Of a stretch of 8,039 nt of DNA, positions 1 through 4,933 are shown one piece after another (positions within the stretch are counted from its first letter, which is position 1; every line of letters begins with the position of its first letter). Below the pieces are notes generated by a model that was given only the letters and a program-made list of their open reading frames with translations, was not told where the DNA came from and made no database searches. Position numbers and translations under genes: made by a program. The DNA is from Bacteroidota bacterium. Its GTDB lineage: Bacteria; Bacteroidota; Rhodothermia; Rhodothermales; Rubricoccaceae. The DNA lies in the NCBI GenBank assembly GCA_022564455.1, contig JADFLK010000089.1, positions 1-8,039 of the forward strand, written 5' to 3'.

Positions 1-83
1 GGCGCCCCGCAGTACTTGGGGGGAAAGGAAGAGATCGGCCGAGAGGCACCGTCCCAGGCCGGATGACGTATTTCAACAGCCTC
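1..83. mobile_element. Right end of a MITE-like inverted-repeat element (copy 1, cut by window edge)
   Basis: This stretch is a diverged direct copy of the right-hand part of the complete element at 2422-2612. Both contain the GCCCCGCAGTACT block (here 4-16), the GAGATCGGCCGAGAGG block and the terminal GACGTATTTCAACAGCCTC, ending at 83. The reverse complement of that end, GAGGCTGTTGAAATACGTC, matches the terminal inverted repeats of the complete copy and looks like the family consensus. The inner palindrome that is perfect in copy 2 has decayed here. The left end and any target duplication lie outside the window. No coding potential is seen. Confidence 0.7.
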
Positions 84-122
84 CCAGGGCTTCTACCCGA
101 ATCAACCTCTCTTTTCGATAGC

Positions 123-128
123 AGGAGA
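123..128 (+). promoter_or_regulatory. Shine-Dalgarno for the DUF1348-type gene
   Basis: AGGAGA lies 5 nt before the ATG at 134 and fixes that start. The leader between the MITE end (83) and this site is only about 40 bp. I see no convincing promoter in it, so the promoter may lie in the element or upstream of the window. Confidence 0.7.
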
Positions 129-133
129 ATACG

Positions 134-547
134 ATGTCTTTACCTATAAAACCCCCGTTTACCCACGAGACCGCCCTGGCCAAGGTGAAAGCTGCCGAAG
201 ATGCCTGGAACAGCCGGGATCCCGAAAGGATTGCACTTGCCTATACGGAAAACTCCGACTGGCGTAACCGTGGCGAATTCTTCAAAGGCCGAGCGGCCAT
301 CAAGGCATTCTTGAGACGCAAGTGGGATAAGGAGTTGGACTACAAACTGATGAAGGAGCTGTGGGCTTACACAGACAATCGCATCTCGGTTCGTTTCGAA
401 TACGAATACCGTGACGCAGCGACGGGACAGTGCTACCGAACGCACGGCAACGAACATTGGGAGTTCGACGAAAACGGCCTAATGTGCCGCCGAGACATGA
501 GTGCCAACGACATCCCAATTAAAGAGTCCGAGCGGCGATATCGGTAG
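134..547 (+). CDS. NTF2/SnoaL-like protein, DUF1348 type, probably short at the C-terminus
   Basis: The product is a 137-residue soluble protein with the look of the nuclear transport factor 2-like (SnoaL-like) fold, close to the DUF1348 group. Visible marks are an N-terminal helix with [19 protein letters not shown], then [19 protein letters not shown], then strands rich in aromatic and acidic residues ([24 protein letters not shown]), and a closing [11 protein letters not shown] segment. There is no signal peptide or membrane segment. The biochemical role of the group is unknown; such cone-like folds often bind small molecules. From memory, members usually run about 15-20 residues past the point where this one stops (a WPLG-type tail after the RRYR-like segment), so the TAG at 545-547 may have shortened it. 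The thiolase start follows 22 bp later in the same direction, so the two are probably co-transcribed. Family assignment is fairly sure; function is not. Confidence 0.8.
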   Translation: MSLPIKPPFTHETALAKVKAAEDAWNSRDPERIALAYTENSDWRNRGEFFKGRAAIKAFLRRKWDKELDYKLMKELWAYTDNRISVRFEYEYRDAATGQCYRTHGNEHWEFDENGLMCRRDMSANDIPIKESERRYR

Positions 548-557
548 CTCGAATCAT

Positions 558-565
558 AAGGAGGA
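558..565 (+). promoter_or_regulatory. Shine-Dalgarno deciding the thiolase start
   Basis: AAGGAGGA stands 4 nt before the ATG at 570. It rules out the upstream in-frame ATG at 501, which lies inside the preceding gene and would add 23 residues unrelated to thiolases. Confidence 0.8.
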
Positions 566-569
566 TTGC

Positions 570-1826
570 ATGAACAACGATTCTATAGGACGTGTGGCCG
601 TGATGGGAGGTGCTCGAACCCCCTTCGTCAAAGCTGCAACAGCCTTTCGAAAGCACACTGCGTTGGAACTAGCCGTCCATTCTGTCGATGGACTGCTCGA
701 GAAGCAGGCACTCGATCCGGCTCTTGTCGAGGAGCTCGCATACGGTATCACCGTGGTCGATCCGCGGATCCCTCACTTGGCGCGGGACGTAGTTTTCGCG
801 AGTGCACTACCGGCCGAGGTGAGGGCGCTTACGCTCACCGACAACTGCATCACTGGAACTTCTGCCATTGTCTCGATTTATGATGCGATAGCGGCCGGCC
901 GAACGGAGGTGGGAATCGCCGGTGGTGTGGAATCCATGTCCAACCCGGCGGTTCTATTCAGCCGCGGAGCAAGCCGGATCATCCTGGATGCCGGAACACA
1001 GAAGACAGCCAGGGCGAAGCTAGGACGGCTACTGAAGCTGCGCCCGAGGCACGTCAAGCCTGGAATTCCTGGCCTCAAGGAGCCGTCCACCGGTCTCTCC
1101 ATGGGAGAGCACACCGAGCTGATGGTCAAGGAGTGGGAGATTCCACGAGCGGATCAGGACGACATTGCGTATCGAAGCCACATGAACGCGCATCGGGCCA
1201 CCGAAGACGGGCGGCTTAGAGCCGAGATCCATCCATTGGACGGTATAGACCACGACTTGATCATTCGGTCTGATACGTCGTTGGAGAAGCTGGCCACGCT
1301 TCCGCCAGTTTTCGATCGCAGCCACTTCGGCACGATAACGGCCGGAAACTCGAGCCCGCTGACCGATGGTGCAGCAGCGGTGCTGCTGATGTCGGAAAAG
1401 CGAGCACGAAAGGAAGGGCGTGAACCGCTTGCCTACATCAAGGCCTTCGAGTTTGCAGCGATCGACCCCAAGGATGGCCTGCTGATGGGACCAGGCGTAG
1501 CCGTACCGAGGGTCTTAAGGGCAACTGGCCTCAAGCTGGCTGATCTGGACCTCATCGAGATGCACGAGGCGTTTGGTGGCCAGGTAGCATGCAACCTGAA
1601 GGCCTGGGAACTAGGCTGGAAGGAACCGCCCATTGGCAGGGTCGATCGCGAGAAGCTCAACACGCTTGGTAGTTCCATCGCGACCGGACACCCTTTTGCG
1701 GCGACGGGCATCCGTATCGTCGTCACCCTGGCTAATGAGATGCAGCGACGAGGGGCCAGGTATGGGCTCGTCAGTATCTGTGCGGCCGGAGCCCAAGCAT
1801 CGGCGATGGTGCTGGAACGAAACTAA
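570..1826 (+). CDS. Thiolase family protein, FadI/trifunctional-beta-like acetyl-CoA acyltransferase
   Basis: This is a 418-residue thiolase, expected to cleave 3-oxoacyl-CoA with CoA or to run the reverse Claisen condensation in the cytosol. Visible catalytic marks are the probable nucleophile Cys93 in TDNCITGTSAI, the loop His332 in EMHEAFGGQ, His374 in ATGHPFAATG and the general acid-base Cys404 in SICAAGAQAS. The HEAF box, the AxGHPFAATG box and the CAAG C-terminus resemble E. coli FadI and the mitochondrial trifunctional beta subunit more than the AtoB/PhaA type, which has NEAFA and CGGG. Length is close to FadI. No FadJ/FadB partner lies nearby. The neighbours are a DUF1348-type protein and an OsmC protein, so a role in bulk beta-oxidation cannot be assumed. 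The start is set by the Shine-Dalgarno at 558-565. The true substrate is unknown. Confidence 0.92.
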   Translation: MNNDSIGRVAVMGGARTPFVKAATAFRKHTALELAVHSVDGLLEKQALDPALVEELAYGITVVDPRIPHLARDVVFASALPAEVRALTLTDNCITGTSAIVSIYDAIAAGRTEVGIAGGVESMSNPAVLFSRGASRIILDAGTQKTARAKLGRLLKLRPRHVKPGIPGLKEPSTGLSMGEHTELMVKEWEIPRADQDDIAYRSHMNAHRATEDGRLRAEIHPLDGIDHDLIIRSDTSLEKLATLPPVFDRSHFGTITAGNSSPLTDGAAAVLLMSEKRARKEGREPLAYIKAFEFAAIDPKDGLLMGPGVAVPRVLRATGLKLADLDLIEMHEAFGGQVACNLKAWELGWKEPPIGRVDREKLNTLGSSIATGHPFAATGIRIVVTLANEMQRRGARYGLVSICAAGAQASAMVLERN

Positions 1827-1830
1827 CTAA

Positions 1831-1838
1831 AAGGAGGA
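1831..1838 (+). promoter_or_regulatory. Shine-Dalgarno for the OsmC gene
   Basis: AAGGAGGA stands 7 nt before the ATG at 1846 and directly after the thiolase stop. It supports this start and co-translation of the three plus-strand genes. Confidence 0.75.
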
Positions 1839-1845
1839 AAAACAC

Positions 1846-2292
1846 ATGGCCTTGGTGACAGCTGAACTTCGCGACGGTACCCTTGTAACCATCCGAGCCC
1901 GCCATTTCGCTTGGTCTGGAGACGAACCTCTAGAAGCAGGTGGAACCGACACGGGGCCAACGCCCTATGAAATGTTGCTGGGGAGCCTGGCCGCCTGTAT
2001 TACGACGACCCTCAGACTCTACGCAAACCATAAGGGCATCGATCTCGCGGGCGTCGATGTGACGCTACAATACGATCGCGTGCACGCGGACGACTGCGTG
2101 GACTGTGACGAGCGGCGGGATGGCTGGATCGATCGTATTCAGACGGAGGTGACGATTCGTGGGACCTTTAATGACGCCCAAAGGACCCGTCTGGCGCAAG
2201 TGGCTGCACGCTGCCCGGTCCATAAGACCCTCGCCAAGGGCATCGAAATATTTGATTCGGTGACGTTCGATGAGGCAGCGGGAATGGCGTGA
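1846..2292 (+). CDS. OsmC/Ohr-superfamily protein
   Basis: The product is a 148-residue OsmC-family protein. Members of this superfamily are thiol-dependent peroxidases for organic hydroperoxides or redox-linked small-molecule proteins, acting as cytosolic homodimers. Visible marks are the GGTDTGPTPYEMLLGSLAAC segment carrying the first conserved cysteine (Cys51) at the start of the long central helix, and the second cysteine, Cys123, in AARCPVHKTL. Both redox cysteines are therefore kept. A central DDCVDCDE segment adds a CxxC pair (Cys84, Cys87), which is not part of the classical Ohr active site and could bind a metal or form a second disulfide. The YEMLLGSL and CPVHKTL boxes place it in the broad OsmC group rather than in Ohr proper. 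It starts 19 bp after the thiolase stop and is the last gene of the unit. The physiological substrate is unknown. Confidence 0.9.
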   Translation: MALVTAELRDGTLVTIRARHFAWSGDEPLEAGGTDTGPTPYEMLLGSLAACITTTLRLYANHKGIDLAGVDVTLQYDRVHADDCVDCDERRDGWIDRIQTEVTIRGTFNDAQRTRLAQVAARCPVHKTLAKGIEIFDSVTFDEAAGMA

Positions 2293-2421
2293 GATCACTG
2301 ATAGGCTTCATCTTGAGGGGAGACCCGCTACGAGATCAACCTCTATGACGCCCTCTGCTTCCTAAGACCCTAACAAATTGGCAAGAGGTAAACGGTTCCT
2401 TCTGGCGATCCCGTTTCTTAT

Positions 2422-2612
2422 GAGGCTGTTGAATTACGTGCTCCCCGCAGCGAGCGCGGGGCAGGCTTTTCGCCGAGACGAGCGCATCTCGGTTGAGATC
2501 AAGGCGCGAGATCGTAGTCGAATCGGTGATTCGGCCCCGCAGTACTGCGGGGCAACGAAGAGATCGGCCGAGAGGCGCCGTCGCAGGTAGGATGACGTAT
2601 TTCAAAAGCCTC
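2422..2612. mobile_element. Complete 191-bp MITE-like element with TTAT target duplication (copy 2)
   Basis: The left end GAGGCTGTTGAATTACGT (2422-2439) and the reverse complement of the right end, GAGGCTTTTGAAATACGT (2595-2612), match at 16 of 18 positions. Both sides are flanked by TTAT (2418-2421 and 2613-2616), the expected 4-bp target duplication. The inside has no credible gene. It holds an imperfect CCCCGC/GCGGGG hairpin near the left end, an ATCTC/GAGAT hairpin in the middle and a perfect palindrome at 2534-2553. Size, inverted ends, target duplication and absence of a transposase are those of a miniature inverted-repeat transposable element, moved in trans by a transposase outside this window. 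I cannot assign the parent insertion-sequence family. Confidence 0.8.
2534..2553. repeat. Perfect 20-bp palindrome inside the MITE
   Basis: GCCCCGCAGTACTGCGGGGC is identical to its own reverse complement. In RNA it would form a GC-rich stem, or a dimer site in DNA. It is not followed by a T run, so it is not a standard terminator. In copy 1 the left arm is kept (4-13) but the right arm is changed. Confidence 0.85.
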
Positions 2613-3038
2613 TTATGAGCGGAGCAACGAAACTCCTCGTACCTATGCTCGCCGTTGCTTGGCCGGGTCAGTCGTTGGCTGCCAATCGGCCGTCGTACGA
2701 ACTCACGCGGTCGACGGTGCCGTTTCTAGAAGGGTTGTTCGGTGCTGTGCTCACTACAGAAGCATTGGTACGGCTCGCGGTAGCGGCGGTGATGCGCATT
2801 ATGGAGGTGGCGATGTACGTGCATGTGGTGGTGGATGCTTTCTTGTTCTCTCTTCAGCCGAGCAAGCCAATCCTCCTACTGTTGACAATTGTACTGAGCC
2901 TCTACCTTCTGCGGAAGGGCGCGAGGTTGTGGAGTCTGGAAATGAAGGCGTGATCGTGCCCACTTGCTAGCTTCCCTTCGGCAGGTGTTTTCTGTCTTCG
3001 ACAGGACTGGTGACCAGCGTACGTCCGGGTCGTAGGCT

Positions 3039-3326
3039 TCAGCCTCCTTTTCCGCCGGTCATCTCCTCCGGCGGCTCCTGTAGCCGCTGTGCCTTCGGCA
3101 GGTTGACGTTCTTGACGAGGGCATAAAAGAGGAGCGCCGAGCAGGCCACAGCAGCCGCTCCCAGCTGTACAGGTTCGGGAAGGCCGAGGGCGTGCAGCCC
3201 GAGTAATACGAGCGCTCCCACGATGGCGGCCGTCGTGTAGAACCCTTTGTAGAGAATGGCCGGAAGCTCGCGGACGAGCATGTCGCGGATGACGCCGCCC
3301 CCTGTGGCCGTGAGAGCGCCCCATCT
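3039..3326 (-). pseudogene. C-terminal half of a TRIC/UPF0126-type membrane channel gene (fragment, copy 1)
   Basis: Translation from about 3323 gives GALTATGGGVIRDMLVRELP followed by two hydrophobic stretches and KNVNLPKA. This is the second UPF0126 repeat of the bacterial TRIC/YicG-like family, with its GGGxxRD motif intact. Full-length members have two such repeats and about 200 residues; here the first repeat and the start of the second are missing. The open frame runs on upstream to about 3527, but those residues come from the GrpB gene in another frame and are not TRIC-like. An ATG at 3368 could give a chimeric product. Over 62 residues it is 56/62 (about 90%) identical to the copy at 3913-4152, and unlike that copy has no charged substitutions in the membrane segments. 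It is probably non-functional as a channel. Confidence 0.75.
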
Positions 3327-3354
3327 ACAAGTGATCCATCGCTCGGCATAAGGG

Positions 3355-3879
3355 CTACGTTTCAGCATCTTGAGCAAGAGCCTCTTGGAGTAGAGTGGCG
3401 AGTATTCGAGCTTTTGCCTCCGAATAGGCCAGGAGCGTAGTTGCGCCTGATGCAATAGCGGATCGCTTCGTCGTAGCGTAGCGATTACGCGCGGATTCAT
3501 CGGTGCGAAGGTAGTTGCGTAGGGCAATGTTGCTTATCCAATGAGTACCGCCTATCTGCACTACATGCACGTTATAGCTCTGTGTGCCACGCAACCTGAA
3601 GTACAGTCGTTCGGGCACGTCTGCTTCCCCAAGAAACTCGTACCCGAGATCGACTAGTGATTCGACCAAGGTGTTTTGCGGTGGATACGACGCGACACCT
3701 AGCATGATGTCGATGATTGGTTTGGACACAAGGCCAGGCACCGCGGTACTGCCAATATGCTCACATTGCGTTACCGGCACCGCAGATGCTGTAGCAATAC
3801 GCTCGCGTTCCGACGTGAACCATTCAGGCCAACGACTGCGGTATTCAACAATATGCACGGGCTCGTCGACTGCTGCCAT
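3355..3879 (-). CDS. GrpB family protein (UPF0157)
   Basis: The product is a 174-residue complete GrpB-family protein. This family is related to the nucleotidyltransferase superfamily; its cellular role is not established. Visible marks are VEYRSRWPEWFTSERERIA at the N-terminus, the core HIGSTAVPGLVSKPIIDI (about residues 41-58) with the GS and downstream Asp57 expected of this fold, YFRLRG, the YNVHVVQIGG strand, and the ALRNYLRTDESARNRYATTKR to AYSEAKARILATLLQ C-terminal helices. No frame damage is seen. The start has no obvious Shine-Dalgarno. The gene sits between two TRIC gene pieces in the same direction: its stop is about 30 bp from the left piece and its start about 35 bp from the right one. 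Base composition by eye is less GC-rich than the flanks, which fits later arrival. Confidence 0.9.
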   Translation of the reverse strand: MAAVDEPVHIVEYRSRWPEWFTSERERIATASAVPVTQCEHIGSTAVPGLVSKPIIDIMLGVASYPPQNTLVESLVDLGYEFLGEADVPERLYFRLRGTQSYNVHVVQIGGTHWISNIALRNYLRTDESARNRYATTKRSAIASGATTLLAYSEAKARILATLLQEALAQDAET

Positions 3880-3912
3880 GGCAACTATCTACTGGAGGAA
3901 CCAATAACGTAC

Positions 3913-4295
3913 TCAGTTTCTGCTCCCGCTAGCTGCCTCCCCCGGCGAATCCGGTAGATGTTCCGCCTTCGGCAGGTTGACGTTCTTGACGAGGGCGTAG
4001 AAGCGGAGGGCCGGGCAGGCTATGGCCGCTGCTCCGAGCTGCACCGATTCGGGGAGCCTCAGGGCGTGCAGTTCGAGCAGCACGAGCGCCCCAACTATGG
4101 CCGCCGTCGTGTAGAACCCCTTGTAGAGTATAGCCGGCAGTTCGCGGACCACACGTTGCGGACGCCGTCGCCGCTCACACCGGTGAGCACAGCCAGCACC
4201 GTCACGCCCAGCCAGTCGAGTTCGTGCTTCCGCCCCCTGAACGCGCCGGAAAGCGCGAAAACGAACGTGCCGAGCAGGTCGAGGACGAAGAGCAT
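3913..4295 (-). pseudogene. TRIC/UPF0126-type membrane channel gene with internal deletion and frameshift (copy 2)
   Basis: From ATG 4295 the frame gives FVLDLLGTFVFALSGAFRG, then LDWLGVTVLAVLTGV and SGDGVRNV. This is the first UPF0126 repeat, up to a degraded form of the GGGxxRD motif. After about 4150 the sequence continues in another frame as VRELPAILYKGFYTTAAIVG through KNVNLPKA, which belongs to the second repeat. The region between the two GGGxxRD motifs, roughly one repeat, is missing, and restoring one base near 4148-4152 would join the frames. The C-terminal part also has charged residues in membrane stretches (LELHALRL, ALRFYAL) where copy 1 has Gly or Leu, as expected of a gene no longer under selection. 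It begins 10 bp after the aldolase stop, so it was probably the third gene of the mtnA operon. Confidence 0.75.
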
Positions 4296-4305
4296 GAGGG
4301 AGAGG

Positions 4306-4920
4306 CTATGCCTTTCGAAACATCCGATCGCAGCAGTTGAGCAGAATGGAGGCCGCATGGCCGAGACTGTTGCCGTACGCCATGACCCCGTCTTCGTGTC
4401 CGCCCATCACGACAAGTTGTTTGGCGGGGCGGGTGTTCTCCTTCAGAAGTCGAAACACCTCGCGAGCCATTTCCGGTGTGCCGTAGGCAACGTCCGGCGA
4501 GGTTGTGGGGAGCTTGTTGAGGTAGGTGTGCCAGAGTTCCGCATGATGAACGTGGATGACGGCGTTGATGCCTCTAGAGGCTTCATAAAAAGAAGCGTGC
4601 GTCAGCGATTCTGAAGAGGCCTCGATCGGACCCCGGCAGCGAACGCGGTTCTCGTCGAAGTCATAATCCAGAACGTGCGTAAAGTGCTCGGGGCCAAGTT
4701 CTCGCAGGCCCCCGGTCGCCGAACCCGTGATGATGAACTCGTGTGCCGGTGTATCCCGAATGCTGATATTGCCGAACCCAATGCCGTCGCTATATGCCCC
4801 AATAAGTCCTGCCTCGTACATCAACTGGCGCCACTCATTAAGCGTTCGGATTTTGTGCCACCCAGGCGCAGGACCGTCGATCCACTCGCAGTCAAACTTG
4901 ATGGTCCCTTCGTCTCGCAT
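4306..4920 (-). CDS. Class II aldolase/adducin family protein, possible 5-methylthioribulose-1-phosphate/5-deoxyribulose-1-phosphate aldolase or MtnB-type dehydratase
   Basis: This is a 204-residue cytosolic zinc enzyme of the FucA/AraD/MtnB family. Visible marks are the GFGNISIRD segment (residues 48-56), EFIITGSATGGL, the ASSES segment with Glu104 at the place of the FucA catalytic glutamate, the HVHH zinc box (His123, His125) and the third probable ligand His175 in VVMGGHEDGVMAYG. It starts 13 bp after mtnA in the same direction, so it very likely acts on the MtnA product, a 1-phospho-ketose. Classical MtnB dehydrates that compound in the methionine salvage pathway; fuculose-aldolase-like enzymes in the DHAP shunt instead split it to dihydroxyacetone phosphate plus an aldehyde. 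Keeping the catalytic Glu, and the absence of mtnC/mtnD/mtnK nearby, lean towards aldolase, but the window cannot settle this. Family is sure, reaction is inferred. Confidence 0.88.
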   Translation of the reverse strand: MRDEGTIKFDCEWIDGPAPGWHKIRTLNEWRQLMYEAGLIGAYSDGIGFGNISIRDTPAHEFIITGSATGGLRELGPEHFTHVLDYDFDENRVRCRGPIEASSESLTHASFYEASRGINAVIHVHHAELWHTYLNKLPTTSPDVAYGTPEMAREVFRLLKENTRPAKQLVVMGGHEDGVMAYGNSLGHAASILLNCCDRMFRKA

Positions 4921-4933
4921 GGAGCGTTCGGCC

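Larger units (their letters stand above)
2345..2953 (+). pseudogene. DoxX-like membrane protein gene interrupted by a MITE
   Basis: Read across the inserted element, this is one frame. The pieces 2345-2421 and 2617-2953 add up to 414 nt (138 codons with the stop), a usual DoxX length. The left piece ends in KRFLLAIPFL and the right piece continues MSGATKLLVPML, giving a first membrane helix and the small-residue/SGxTKL pattern typical of DoxX. The later part has a helical membrane stretch (about 2715-2850), a FSLQPSKPILLLL segment, a last membrane helix and a basic RKGARLWSLE tail, again DoxX-like. Two lesions are visible: an in-frame TAA at 2363-2365, seven codons into the gene if it began at ATG 2345, and the 191-bp element with a TAG at 2588-2590. 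An ATG at 2615, at the element boundary, could restart a 112-residue protein, but it has no good Shine-Dalgarno. DoxX proteins are linked to membrane redox complexes; the exact role here is unknown. Confidence 0.6.

Noticed and set aside
2319..2373. Short frame ending RYEINLYDALCFLRP
   Set aside because: It looks protein-like, but a stop stands directly before it and nothing in it is recognisable; it overlaps the likely DoxX start in another frame. Too short to call a remnant.
2659..2970. Plus-strand open frame of 103 codons overlapping the DoxX piece
   Set aside because: The translation is Gly/Cys-rich and irregular, while the overlapping frame gives clear membrane helices and DoxX-like patterns.
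2902..3324. Minus-strand open frame of 140 codons
   Set aside because: It is an out-of-frame, Arg/His-rich reading of the TRIC fragment, typical of a shadow in GC-rich DNA.
3325..3960. grpB as an integron cassette with attC sites
   Set aside because: GrpB-type genes can occur in cassettes, so I looked for GTTRRRY/RYYYAAC pairs at both ends and found none. The flanking TRIC pieces explain the borders better.
3958..4614. Plus-strand open frame of 218 codons
   Set aside because: It lies opposite the TRIC pseudogene and the aldolase; its translation is a low-complexity mix without family signs.
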